Source: Tepidiphilus margaritifer DSM 15129 (GTDB lineage: Bacteria > Pseudomonadota > Gammaproteobacteria > Burkholderiales > Rhodocyclaceae). Taken from it: a stretch of 64,000 nt of DNA. A program made the translations under genes and the position numbers. Location: NCBI RefSeq assembly GCF_000425565.1, contig NZ_AUDR01000015.1, positions 1 to 64,000 of the forward strand, written 5' to 3'. Every line of letters starts with the position of its first letter. The stretch's first letter is position 1. The notes below the pieces were generated by a model. The model saw nothing but the letters and a program-made list of their open reading frames with translations, ran no database searches and was not told the origin of the DNA. Below are positions 34,276-43,064 of the stretch, piece by piece.

Positions 34276-34964
34276 GCTTCCTCCTGCAGCCTCAGGATCG
34301 CCGCGGCGAGAGCCAGATCGCCCGGCCGCGTCACCTTCAGGTTCATCGGATCGCCCTCCACCAGTTTCGGCGCCAAACCCATCGCCTCCACGGCGCTCGC
34401 CTCGTCCGTCACATCGGGATGGCGTTCGAGCGCCGTGCGCACTACGGCGAAACGAAACATCTGCGGCGTCTGGGCGAGCCACAGCCCCTCTCGCGGCACG
34501 GTCGCGGCGACACGGCCGCGGGCATCGGCGCGCTTGACGGTGTCGGCGACCGGCACCGCTAGGAGACCGCCCACCTCGTCGTGCCCCAGCACTTCGGCCA
34601 ATTGCGTCAGGTATTCCCCGCGCAGGCAGGGGCGCGCCGCATCATGCACCATGACCCAGTCGTCGGGCCTCGCCCCGCGGGCGGAGAGCACGCGCAAGGC
34701 ATTGCCCACGGTCGCGCTGCGCGTGGGGCCACCGCAGAAGAGCGGCTCGACCTTGGGACCCAGCCCCGACCAATCGTAGCAGCGCCAGTGGGTGTCGTCG
34801 ACGGCCAGCGCCACGAGCACGCGGTCGATCCATGCGGGTTCGACCAGCCGCGCGAGCGTATGCCACAGCAGCGGCCGTCCCGCGAGATCGGCGTATTGTT
34901 TGGGCAAAGCCAAACCGCTGCGCCGCCCCACCCCGGCCGCCGGCACGATGGCCGTCACGCTCAT
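34272..34964 (-). CDS. ispD: 2-C-methyl-D-erythritol 4-phosphate cytidylyltransferase
   Basis: IspD transfers CMP from CTP to [32 protein letters not shown] at the N-terminus is the CTP site, and [10 protein letters not shown] and [12 protein letters not shown] follow. Start 34964 (230 aa) is preceded by AAGGAAGGATC. A longer upstream frame has no family similarity. Divergent from the memo-like gene over 119 bases. Confidence 0.97.
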   Translation of the reverse strand: MSVTAIVPAAGVGRRSGLALPKQYADLAGRPLLWHTLARLVEPAWIDRVLVALAVDDTHWRCYDWSGLGPKVEPLFCGGPTRSATVGNALRVLSARGARPDDWVMVHDAARPCLRGEYLTQLAEVLGHDEVGGLLAVPVADTVKRADARGRVAATVPREGLWLAQTPQMFRFAVVRTALERHPDVTDEASAVEAMGLAPKLVEGDPMNLKVTRPGDLALAAAILRLQEEA

Positions 34965-35009
34965 GATCCTTCCTTTTGCACTTTTTCCGACCCCCGTTGC
35001 CGCGCGAAC

Positions 35010-35015
35010 TATAAT
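35010..35015 (+). promoter_or_regulatory. Possible -10 for the AmmeMemoRadiSam operon
   Basis: A perfect TATAAT occurs 68 bases before the first gene. No strong -35 is seen at 16-18 bases upstream. The surrounding gap also has to hold the ispD promoter on the other strand. Confidence 0.4.
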
Positions 35016-35083
35016 GAGTTGGTAACGAATTCGCTCGCCCGAACCACCTTCGTTCCTTGGCCGTACCACGCAGGACCAACATC

Positions 35084-35911
35084 ATGGCTGCACGAACCAT
35101 TCGCCCCCCCGCCGTGAGCGGGCTCTTCTACCCCGCTTCGGCGCGTAGTCTGCAGGCCCATCTCGCCGCGAGTTTCGCCCGGGCCGCGCCGGCCTCGCTG
35201 CCGACGGCGCCAAAGGCCCTGATCGTGCCGCACGCGGGCTACGATTATTCGGGAATCATCGCCGCCGGCGGCTACAACCAACTCACCCCTTTTGCATCGC
35301 GCATCCGGCGCGTCGTGCTCTTCGGCCCGGCGCACCGCGTTCCCCTGCTCGGATTGGCGCTACCGCAGGCAAGCGCCTTTCGCACACCGCTCGGCGACGT
35401 CCCCGTCGACATGGACGCATGGAACGAAGCCTTGAAATTGCCCCAGGTGGAAGTCTCGGACCGGGCCCACGAGCTCGAGCACAGCCTGGAAGTGCAGCTC
35501 CCCTTCCTGCAGAGCATTTTACCGAGTTTCACCCTGGTTCCCTTCGTCGTCGGCTGGACCGACCCGGTCAATGTCGCTCGCGTGATGGAGACGCTTTGGG
35601 ACGGGCCCGAGACGCTCATCCTCGTGAGCTCCGACCTCTCGCACTACCACCCCTACGACGAAGCCCGCGCCCTCGACCAGGCCACGATCGAGCGCATCCT
35701 GCAGGGCGACGCGACGATCACACCGGACGATGCCTGTGGGGCGATCGCCATCGACGGCTTGCTCCTCGCCGCCCGGCGTCGCCAGCTCCAACCCCATTTC
35801 ATTGCCTATTGCAACAGCGGCGACACTTTTGGCGACCGTGACCGGGTCGTCGGCTACACCAGCATCGCCTTCACCGAGGAGGTTCGCCATGGAGCCGAAG
35901 CCATCCATTGA
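35084..35911 (+). CDS. amrB: AmmeMemoRadiSam system protein B (MEMO1-like)
   Basis: The 275-residue protein matches the MEMO1 family, related to class III extradiol dioxygenases. The putative metal-binding residues lie in PHAGYDYSG, FGPAHRVPLLG, ELEHSLEVQLPFLQ and SSDLSHYHPYDEAR; the Cys in DDACGAIAIDGLL is also family-typical. Human MEMO1 binds iron or copper, but the bacterial role is unknown. The start at 35084 (AGGA upstream) fits the family opening RPPAVSGLFYP; an ATG nine codons earlier is possible. The gene overlaps the next by 23 bases. Confidence 0.93.
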   Translation: MAARTIRPPAVSGLFYPASARSLQAHLAASFARAAPASLPTAPKALIVPHAGYDYSGIIAAGGYNQLTPFASRIRRVVLFGPAHRVPLLGLALPQASAFRTPLGDVPVDMDAWNEALKLPQVEVSDRAHELEHSLEVQLPFLQSILPSFTLVPFVVGWTDPVNVARVMETLWDGPETLILVSSDLSHYHPYDEARALDQATIERILQGDATITPDDACGAIAIDGLLLAARRRQLQPHFIAYCNSGDTFGDRDRVVGYTSIAFTEEVRHGAEAIH

Positions 35912-36479
35912 GGTCGACGAGCGACTCGGGCAGGTGTTGCTCGCCCATGCCCGCGCCGCCATCACCGAGCATCTCACCGGTCGCCGCCTGCCCCGGCCGG
36001 AAGATCCGCGGCTCGACGAGCCCGGTGCCACCTTCGTCACGCTCACCGAAGAAGGGGAACTGCGCGGCTGCATCGGCTCGGTGCGCGCCCAGCGACCGCT
36101 GCGCCAGGACGTCGCCGAGAATGCGATCGCCGTCGCCACACGCGATCCTCGCTTTCCACCCGTCACGCCCGACGAGCTGCCCCTCATCCGCATCGAGGTG
36201 TCGCTGCTCTCGCCGCTCGAATTCCTCGAATTCCGCGACGAGGAAGCGCTGCTGGCGCAACTTCGCCCCGGCATCGACGGCCTAATGATCTTCTCCGGCT
36301 GCAACGCCGCCACCTTCCTGCCCCAGGTGTGGGAAGAGATCCCCGATCCGCATCACTTCCTCGCCGCCCTCAAGCTCAAGGCGGGACTCGACCCGCGCCG
36401 CCCCGCGCGCAACCTCATGGCCGCGCGCTACACGGTGGCCAAATGGAAAGAACCCCTGCCCGCCGGAGCCGTACGATGA
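35889..36479 (+). CDS. amrA: AmmeMemoRadiSam system protein A (AMMECR1-like)
   Basis: The AMMECR1 domain fills most of this 196-residue protein. GATFVTLTEEGELRGCIGSVRAQRPL is the family hallmark with its conserved Cys, followed by NAIAVATRDPRFPPV and the GLMIFSGCNAATFLPQVWEE block. The family has no proven biochemical activity; it is fused or linked to MEMO-like and radical SAM proteins in many prokaryotes. GAGGAGG precedes the ATG within the end of amrB, and the stop overlaps amrS (ATGA). Confidence 0.93.
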   Translation: MEPKPSIEVDERLGQVLLAHARAAITEHLTGRRLPRPEDPRLDEPGATFVTLTEEGELRGCIGSVRAQRPLRQDVAENAIAVATRDPRFPPVTPDELPLIRIEVSLLSPLEFLEFRDEEALLAQLRPGIDGLMIFSGCNAATFLPQVWEEIPDPHHFLAALKLKAGLDPRRPARNLMAARYTVAKWKEPLPAGAVR

Positions 36480-37546
36480 ACGCCCCTGCCCGCTACTACC
36501 GGCGCCTGCCCGACGGGCGCCTCGAATGCATCCTGTGCCCGCGTCGCTGCAAACTGCGCGAGGGGCAGCATGGCGCTTGCCTCGTGCGCGCCAACCTCGG
36601 TGGCCAGATGGTGCTCACCACCTACGGCCGATCGAGCGGTTTCTGCATCGACCCCATCGAGAAGAAACCGCTCAATCACTTCTACCCCGGCACTGCGGTA
36701 CTCTCCTTCGGCACGGCCGGCTGTAACCTCGCCTGCAAATACTGCCAGAATTGGTCGATTTCGGCGGCCAAGGAGCTCGACGCCACGCTCGACGATTCCG
36801 GCACGCCCGAGGCCATCGTGGAAGCGGCGCTTGCCTACGGCGCCCAGGGACTCGCCTTCACCTACAACGATCCGATCATCTTTGCCGAATACGCGATCGA
36901 CTGTGCCGAACTCGCCCGCAAGCACCAACTCTATACGGTGGCCGTGACTAACGGCTACATCGAACCCGGCGCCCGGGAGGAATTCTTCGCCGTGATGGAC
37001 GCAGCCAACGTCGATCTCAAAGGGTTTACCGAGGAATTCTATTTCCGCTACTGCGGCGGCAAACTCCAGCCAGTGCTCGATACCTTGCGTTACCTCGTGC
37101 ACCACACCAACGTCTGGGTCGAGATCACCACGCTCCTCATCCCCGGTCTCAACGACAGCGAAAGCGAGATCCGGGCCTTGTCGCGCTGGGTGCGCGACGA
37201 GCTCAAAACCACCGTTCCGCTGCACTTCACCGCATTCTTCCCTGCTTTCAAGATGCTCGATCGTCCGCCCACCCCACCGCAGACCCTGGTGCGGGCGCGG
37301 GCCATCGCCCGCGAAGAGGGGCTCGCCTACGTCTATACCGGCAACGTCCGCGATCGGGAGGGTTCGACGACCTATTGCCCCGACTGCGGTACCCGGCTGA
37401 TCGAGCGCGACGGCTACGTCATCACCCGCTATGCGCTCACGCCCGAAGGGCACTGTCCCACCTGCGGACGGGAGATCGAGGGGCGCTTTGCCCGCGCTCC
37501 CGGGCACTTCGGCAACCGGCGCATACCGATCGTCCTCGGTGCCTGA
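36476..37546 (+). CDS. amrS: AmmeMemoRadiSam system radical SAM enzyme
   Basis: A radical SAM protein of 356 aa. The [4Fe-4S] motif is CNLACKYC in the GTAGCNLACKYCQNWSIS segment (about residues 83-90). An N-terminal Cys set (CILCPRRCKLREGQHGAC) and a C-terminal zinc-ribbon-like domain (CPDCGTRL ... CPTCGRE) flank the barrel. The family resembles pyruvate-formate-lyase activating enzymes. Its substrate is unknown; conserved linkage to AmrA and AmrB suggests one modification system. It shares ATGA with amrA and is followed 11 bases later by the hydrolase-like gene. Confidence 0.93.
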   Translation: MNAPARYYRRLPDGRLECILCPRRCKLREGQHGACLVRANLGGQMVLTTYGRSSGFCIDPIEKKPLNHFYPGTAVLSFGTAGCNLACKYCQNWSISAAKELDATLDDSGTPEAIVEAALAYGAQGLAFTYNDPIIFAEYAIDCAELARKHQLYTVAVTNGYIEPGAREEFFAVMDAANVDLKGFTEEFYFRYCGGKLQPVLDTLRYLVHHTNVWVEITTLLIPGLNDSESEIRALSRWVRDELKTTVPLHFTAFFPAFKMLDRPPTPPQTLVRARAIAREEGLAYVYTGNVRDREGSTTYCPDCGTRLIERDGYVITRYALTPEGHCPTCGREIEGRFARAPGHFGNRRIPIVLGA

Positions 37547-37557
37547 AGGAGCTCGAC

Positions 37558-38301
37558 ATGACCGCACCCTCCGGTTTTGCCGAAGGCGTACCCGGCGCCC
37601 CCCAAGGGCTATCCCCCGCCGCGGGCGTCGTGACCCAGGAAGGACGTGCCCGGTGGGCATTCTGCGTCCAGGCGCTGCGGCTCAAGGTTGGCGAACGCTC
37701 GTGGATCGACGTCTCGTTCGCGCTCCCCGACTCCACGCGCGCCTTCGTCCTCATCCTCGAGACCGGAGACGATGCAGCCCGGGACCAGGCGCTTTCCCAA
37801 GCCCTCACCGCACGGGGCTTCGGCACCCTGACCGCCTGCCTGCTCACCCCCGAGGAATGCGCCAACGCCGAAGAGCTCGCTTGGCACGTCACCGACCTCG
37901 GCGAGCGCGCTGCCATCGTGCTCGAATGGCTGGAACATCAACCGTTTCGCGGCACCCTGCCTCTGGCCGCCGTCGGCTGGCGCACCGCCGCCGCGGTGCT
38001 GATCCGGCTCGCGGCGCGCGAAACCCAAACTTTTTACGCCCTCTCCTGTCTGGAAGGACGGATCGATCTGGCGGGCGCAGGTCCGCTCCTCGCGCTGACC
38101 GTCCCGATCCAGCTCCTGACTTCTTCCGCCACCGACGACAAACCGAACACCACCGCATGGCCGCACATCGGTACCGAGAAACGCTGGGAACACCTGCCCC
38201 CGCCGCCGCCCGCAGGGCCGTGGCCGGAGGCAATCGCCCTCACCTGCGAGTGGTTCGAACGCCATCTGCCGCGCGCCCTTGGGGAGACGCTGAAGAAATG
38301 A
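37558..38301 (+). CDS. Alpha/beta hydrolase-like protein lacking the nucleophile Ser
   Basis: I recognise a dienelactone-hydrolase-like layout: LILETGDDAARD at the first strand loop, GFGTLTACLLTPEE, then LAAVGWRTAAAVLIRLAA where the nucleophile elbow should be, TDDKPNTT near the Asp position, and a C-terminal ALTCEWFERHL helix. The elbow reads G140-W-R-T-A instead of G-x-S-x-G, so the catalytic Ser is missing. It may be a pseudoenzyme or a binding protein. AAGGAGCTCGAC precedes the ATG, and 11 bases separate it from amrS, so it is likely part of that operon. 247 aa. Confidence 0.7.
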   Translation: MTAPSGFAEGVPGAPQGLSPAAGVVTQEGRARWAFCVQALRLKVGERSWIDVSFALPDSTRAFVLILETGDDAARDQALSQALTARGFGTLTACLLTPEECANAEELAWHVTDLGERAAIVLEWLEHQPFRGTLPLAAVGWRTAAAVLIRLAARETQTFYALSCLEGRIDLAGAGPLLALTVPIQLLTSSATDDKPNTTAWPHIGTEKRWEHLPPPPPAGPWPEAIALTCEWFERHLPRALGETLKK

Positions 38302-38501
38302 GCGAGCGGGATGAAGCGCAAGGCGCACGGAGCGCAGCGACCGAGACATATCGAGTAGATAGGCGAGGGAGCGAGCACCGCGCAACGCGGCGATTCGCCC
38401 GCACAGCCAATTATTCAGCGTTTCCCCGGAGCCGCGGCGGAGTAGAATCGCTCCTTCCCCTCTTTTTTCCCTCGACTGCATCACGCCAATCTGCCGAATG
38501 A
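38298..38501 (+). other. Structured, probably non-coding element between hydrolase-like gene and mfd
   Basis: The ~125 bases from 38300 contain several small hairpins: TATC-GAGTA-GATA (38349-38361), CCGCG-CAA-CGCGG (38378-38390) and GGCG-ATT-CGCC (38389-38399), framed by GCGGG and CCCGC. It looks like a conserved intergenic repeat or RNA; I have a vague and unverified recollection of similar sequences in other betaproteobacteria. A 67-codon frame spans 38298-38501 and touches both neighbours by ATGA overlaps, but its composition is not protein-like. A TAGAAT at 38443-38448 could be the mfd -10 box. One copy only in this window. Confidence 0.45.
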
Positions 38502-41500
38502 CCCAAACGCTCCTTCCCGTGCTCGAGCGGCTGCGCTGGCCGCAAGCCGGTCAGACCTTCCGTTTTCCCCGCCTCGCCGGCAGTGCCGATGCCCTCCTCA
38601 TCGCCGAACTCGCGAGCCGGCGCCGCCCGTTGGTGGTGGTGACCGCCTCGCCCCTGGACGCGCAGCGCCTCGCCGAAGAAGTGCGTTTCTTCGCCCCCAA
38701 GCTGCGGGCACGACTCTTTCCCGACTGGGAAACGCTCCCCTACGATCCTTTCTCGCCACACCAGGACCTCGTCTCCGAGCGCATCGCTACCCTCTACGCC
38801 CTCACGCAAGGCACGCTCGATCTCGTCTTCGTCGCCGCGGCCACGGCGCTCGGCCGCCTGCCTCCGCCCGCCTTCATCGCCGCGCACACTTTCTCGCTCA
38901 GGCAGGGTGCGGCGCTCGAACTCGAAGGGTTGCGCCGGCAGCTGGCCCTGGCGGGCTACGAGCCGGTCGCCCAGGTGCTGCGTCCGGGCGAATTCGCCGT
39001 GCGCGGCGGCATCGTCGACCTCTTCCCCATGGGCGCGTCGCTCCCCTACCGCATCGAGCTCTTCGACGAGGAGATCGAGCGCATCAAGACCTTCGACCCC
39101 GACTCCCAGCGCACCCTCTACCCCGTGCCCGAAGTGGAGCTGCTGCCAGCCCGCGAATTCCCCACCGACGAAGAGGGTCGCACCACTTTCCGCCGGCGTT
39201 TCCGCGAGACCTTCGAAGGCGACCCGAGCCGCGCCATGCTCTACAAGGACGTCAGCCAGGGCGTATGGCCCGCCGGCATCGAGTACTACCTTCCCCTCTT
39301 TTTCGATGAGACGGCCACGCTCTTCGACTACGTGGGCGCGGAAGCGAGCTGGCTGCTCCACGGCGACTGCCCGGCGGCGATCGAGTCCTTCTGGCAGGAA
39401 CTGGAAGCGCGCCATCGCCTGCTGGGCGGGGATCGTAGCCGCCCCATCCTGCCGCCGTCTTCCCTCTTTCTCGATGCCGAAGGGTTTTACACCGCCTTGA
39501 AAGCGGTGCCTCGCTTCGAGCTGCGCGGCGACGGGGCCGAGTCCGAAGAATCTCGCACTCCACCGCCGGCGGCGATCGACGCGCGCGCCCCCAAGCCCCT
39601 TGCGGCGCTGGAGCAAGCGGTGCATGCCGCCGCTGCGGCGGGCGAACGGGTGCTCCTGGTCGTCCAGACGCCGGGACGGCGAGAGACTCTCCTCGAGCGC
39701 CTGCGCGAGGCGGGATTGGAGCCGGCGCTCGTCGAACATTGGCAAGCTTTCCTCACCGGCGAAGCCCCGCTCGCGCTCACCGTCGGGCCCCTCGAGCACG
39801 GGTTTTCCCTGCCGGCCGCACGGCTCCTCGTCTATACCGAAGGAGAACTCTTCACCGGCGGCGCCAAGCCCCGCAACCGACGCCAGACGAGCAAAGCCAC
39901 CACGCCCGAGGGCTGGATCAAGGATCTCGCCGAACTCACGCCCGGCGCGCCGGTGGTGCATGAAGAGCACGGCATCGGCCGCTACCTGGGGCTCGTGCGC
40001 ATGCCGCTAGGGGCGGACGAGGGCGAATTCCTCCAGCTCGAATACGCCGGCGGCGACAAACTCTACGTACCCGTGGCCCAGCTGCACCTCGTGTCGCGCT
40101 ATCTCAGCGCCGACCCCGAGCACGTCGAGCTGCACCGCCTCGGGTCCGGCCAATGGGAAAAGGCCAAACGCAAGGCCGCCGAGCAGGCGCGGGACACCGC
40201 CGCCGAGCTGCTCGCGCTCTACGCCCAGCGCGCCGCTCGTCCCGGCATCGCCTTCGGATTCGACGAACGCGACTACGAGGCTTTTTGCGCCGGATTCCCC
40301 TTCGAGACCACGCCGGACCAACAAGCGGCGATCGACGCCGTGCTCGCCGACATGCGCTCCAGCAAACCCATGGATCGGCTCGTGTGCGGCGACGTGGGCT
40401 TCGGCAAGACCGAGGTGGCGCTGCGCGCCGCCTTCGCCGCCGTGGCGAGCGGCAAGCAGGTGGTGATCCTCACCCCCACGACGCTCCTTGCCGAGCAGCA
40501 CTTCCAGACCTTTTCCGACCGCTTCGCCGACTGGCCGGTGCGCATCGCCGAACTCTCGCGCCTGCGCTCGAGCAAGGAGCAGAAAGAGGCCCTGGCGGGA
40601 TTGGCCGAAGGGCGCATCGACATCGCCATCGGCACGCACCGCTTGCTGCAACCCGACGTGCGCTTCGCCCGCCTGGGGCTGGTGATCATCGATGAGGAAC
40701 ACCGCTTCGGCGTGCGGCAGAAAGAGGCGCTCAAGAAACTGCGTCAGGAAGTGGACGTGCTCACCCTCACCGCCACCCCCATCCCGCGCACGCTGGGCAT
40801 GGCGCTCGAGGGGCTGCGCGACTTCTCCGTCATCGCCACCGCCCCCCAGAAGCGCCTGGCGGTGAAGACCTTCGTCGCCCCCCGCTCGGAGGGTCTGATC
40901 CGCGAGGCGGTGCTGCGCGAATTCAAGCGCGGCGGGCAGGTCTATTTCGTGCATAACGAAGTGCGTACGATCGAGAACGTGCGCGAAGAACTCGAGCGCC
41001 TGCTGCCGATGGCGCGCATCGTCGTCGGCCACGGACAGATGTCCGAGCGCGAACTCGAGCGCGTCATGCGCGACTTCACGCACCAGCGCGCGAATCTGCT
41101 GCTGTGCACCACCATCATCGAGACCGGCATCGACATCCCCACGGCCAACACCATCCTGATCGACCGCGCCGACCGTTTCGGGCTCGCCCAGCTGCACCAG
41201 CTGCGCGGACGGGTCGGACGCAGCCACCATCAAGCCTACGCCTATCTCCTCACCGACCCGCACGTCAAACCCAGCGCCCAGGCGCAGAAGCGGCTCGAAG
41301 CCATCGCCCAGCTCGAAGATCTCGGCTCGGGCTTCTATCTGGCGATGCACGATTTGGAGATCCGCGGCGCGGGCGAAGTCCTCGGAGAAGAGCAATCGGG
41401 CGAAATCCAGCGCGTGGGGTTCTCCCTCTACAGCCGCATGCTGGAAGAAGCCGTGCGCCGGCTCAAGAGCGGACAGGAGCCGGGCGATCTCACCCGCCCC

Positions 41501-41962
41501 TTCCGCACCGTGGCCGAGATCAACCTGCACGCCCCGGCGCTGCTGCCCGACGACTATTGCCCGGACGTGAGCGTGCGGCTCGAGCTCTACAAACGGCTCG
41601 CCGACGTCGACAGCGAAGCGGCGCTACAAGAGCTCACCGAAGAGCTCGTCGACCGTTTCGGGCCGCTGCCGCCGCAGACGCGCACGCTGGTAGCCACCCA
41701 CCGCCTGCGGATCGCGCTTGCCCCCTGGGGCGTGGCCAAGGTCGATGCGAGCGAAAAAAGCCTCAGCGTGCAATTCTCGCCCGATGCTCCCGTCGATCCG
41801 GCCAAGGTGGTCGCGCTCATCCAGCACGATCGCAGTGTCAAGATGGTCGGACCCGACCGGCTGGTGCAGACCCGTTCCACCGCCGACGTAGACTCGCGCG
41901 TGCGCGCGGTGCGCGAGCTCGTCGCCCGCGTGCTCGCTCCGCGGGCGACCGAAACCGTATAA
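38498..41962 (+). CDS. mfd: Transcription-repair coupling factor
   Basis: Mfd removes stalled RNA polymerase from damaged DNA and recruits UvrA. At 1154 aa it has all the domains: the N-terminal UvrB-like region (about 1-340), the RNA polymerase interaction (CarD-like) domain around GAPVVHEEHGIGRYLG (about 485), the helicase core with VCGDVGFGKTEVALRAA and LVIIDEEHRFGV, ATPIPRTLGMA, and the C-terminal TRCF domain (about 1000-1120). The ATG has no strong ribosome binding site. The last codons overlap the promoter of the next gene. Confidence 0.97.
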   Translation: MTQTLLPVLERLRWPQAGQTFRFPRLAGSADALLIAELASRRRPLVVVTASPLDAQRLAEEVRFFAPKLRARLFPDWETLPYDPFSPHQDLVSERIATLYALTQGTLDLVFVAAATALGRLPPPAFIAAHTFSLRQGAALELEGLRRQLALAGYEPVAQVLRPGEFAVRGGIVDLFPMGASLPYRIELFDEEIERIKTFDPDSQRTLYPVPEVELLPAREFPTDEEGRTTFRRRFRETFEGDPSRAMLYKDVSQGVWPAGIEYYLPLFFDETATLFDYVGAEASWLLHGDCPAAIESFWQELEARHRLLGGDRSRPILPPSSLFLDAEGFYTALKAVPRFELRGDGAESEESRTPPPAAIDARAPKPLAALEQAVHAAAAAGERVLLVVQTPGRRETLLERLREAGLEPALVEHWQAFLTGEAPLALTVGPLEHGFSLPAARLLVYTEGELFTGGAKPRNRRQTSKATTPEGWIKDLAELTPGAPVVHEEHGIGRYLGLVRMPLGADEGEFLQLEYAGGDKLYVPVAQLHLVSRYLSADPEHVELHRLGSGQWEKAKRKAAEQARDTAAELLALYAQRAARPGIAFGFDERDYEAFCAGFPFETTPDQQAAIDAVLADMRSSKPMDRLVCGDVGFGKTEVALRAAFAAVASGKQVVILTPTTLLAEQHFQTFSDRFADWPVRIAELSRLRSSKEQKEALAGLAEGRIDIAIGTHRLLQPDVRFARLGLVIIDEEHRFGVRQKEALKKLRQEVDVLTLTATPIPRTLGMALEGLRDFSVIATAPQKRLAVKTFVAPRSEGLIREAVLREFKRGGQVYFVHNEVRTIENVREELERLLPMARIVVGHGQMSERELERVMRDFTHQRANLLLCTTIIETGIDIPTANTILIDRADRFGLAQLHQLRGRVGRSHHQAYAYLLTDPHVKPSAQAQKRLEAIAQLEDLGSGFYLAMHDLEIRGAGEVLGEEQSGEIQRVGFSLYSRMLEEAVRRLKSGQEPGDLTRPFRTVAEINLHAPALLPDDYCPDVSVRLELYKRLADVDSEAALQELTEELVDRFGPLPPQTRTLVATHRLRIALAPWGVAKVDASEKSLSVQFSPDAPVDPAKVVALIQHDRSVKMVGPDRLVQTRSTADVDSRVRAVRELVARVLAPRATETV

Positions 41963-41963
41963 T
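41958..41963 (+). promoter_or_regulatory. -10 element for the DAHP synthase gene
   Basis: A perfect TATAAT overlaps the mfd stop codon, 28 bases before the ATG of the next gene. The -35 region is poor. A GGCAGGA ribosome binding site lies downstream, so transcription from here would give a short leader. Confidence 0.5.
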
Positions 41964-41990
41964 TCCCCTTTTGGCAGGACGCACGGACCC

Positions 41991-43064
41991 ATGAGCAACC
42001 CACTGCTGGAAAACACCAACATCGAGCGCTTCGATCCCATGCCCTCGCCGGCCGAGATCAAGGCGCAGCACCCTCTGAGCGAGCGCGCCGCGGCCACCGT
42101 GGCGCAGGCACGTCAAGCCCTCCTCGACATCCTCGAGCGGCGAGATCCGCGGCTTTTCGTCGTCGTCGGCCCCTGCTCCATCCACGACCCCGTCGCCGGG
42201 CTCGACTACGCCAAGCGGCTCGCTGCGCTCGCCCGGGAAGTGGCCGAGACCATGGTATTGGTGATGCGGGTCTATTTCGAGAAACCGCGCACCGCCACCG
42301 GCTGGAAAGGCTACATCAACGACCCCTTCCTCGACGACAGTTTTCGCATCGACGTGGGCATGGCACGCGCCCGCGAATTCCTACTCGCCGTCAATGAGCT
42401 GGGCCTGCCGGCGGCCACCGAAGCGCTCGACCCCATCGCGCCGCAGTACTACGGCGACCTCATCTCGTGGACGGCGATCGGCGCGCGCACGGTCGAATCG
42501 CAAACGCACCGCGAGATGGCCTCCGGCCTCTCCACCCCGGTCGGATTCAAGAATGCCACCGATGGCAGTCTGGAAGTGGCCGTCAATGCCATCGTCTCGG
42601 CCTCGCGCCCCCACGCCTTTCTCGGCATCGACGAAGAGGGCCGCACCGCCATCGTGCGCACCCGGGGAAACCGCTACGGTCACCTCGTGCTGCGCGGCGG
42701 CGGCGGACGCCCCAACTACGACTCGGTCTCGGTCTCGCTCGCCGAGCAGGCGCTCGCCAAGGCGGGGCTGCCGGTGAACCTCGTCGTCGACTGCTCGCAC
42801 GCCAATTCCTGGAAGAAACCCGAATTCCAACCGCTGGTGCTCAAAGACGTGGTGCACCAGATCCGCGAGGGCAACACCTCCATCGTCGGCGTGATGCTCG
42901 AGAGTTTCCTCGAAGCGGGCAACCAACCCTTCCCTGCGCCACCCTCGCAACTCAAATACGGCTGCTCGATCACCGACCCGTGCATCGACTGGGACACCAC
43001 CGCCGCCATCCTGCGCTCGGCGCATGCAGTGCTGCGCGACGTGCTGCCCCAGCGAGGGCGCTGA
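41991..43064 (+). CDS. aroG: DAHP synthase (3-deoxy-7-phosphoheptulonate synthase, AroFGH type)
   Basis: The first enzyme of the shikimate pathway joins PEP and erythrose 4-phosphate. VVVGPCSIHDP, MRVYFEKPRTATGWKG, GFKNATDGS, and RGGGGRPNYDS are all diagnostic of the class I AroF/AroG/AroH group; 357 aa fits. I cannot tell which feedback isozyme it is. The stop overlaps the serB start (TGATG), which suggests coupling. Confidence 0.96.
   Translation: MSNPLLENTNIERFDPMPSPAEIKAQHPLSERAAATVAQARQALLDILERRDPRLFVVVGPCSIHDPVAGLDYAKRLAALAREVAETMVLVMRVYFEKPRTATGWKGYINDPFLDDSFRIDVGMARAREFLLAVNELGLPAATEALDPIAPQYYGDLISWTAIGARTVESQTHREMASGLSTPVGFKNATDGSLEVAVNAIVSASRPHAFLGIDEEGRTAIVRTRGNRYGHLVLRGGGGRPNYDSVSVSLAEQALAKAGLPVNLVVDCSHANSWKKPEFQPLVLKDVVHQIREGNTSIVGVMLESFLEAGNQPFPAPPSQLKYGCSITDPCIDWDTTAAILRSAHAVLRDVLPQRGR

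Noticed and set aside
38311-38358. 15-codon frame inside the element before mfd
   Set aside because: Very short, no ribosome binding site and no known family; kept only as part of the non-coding element.
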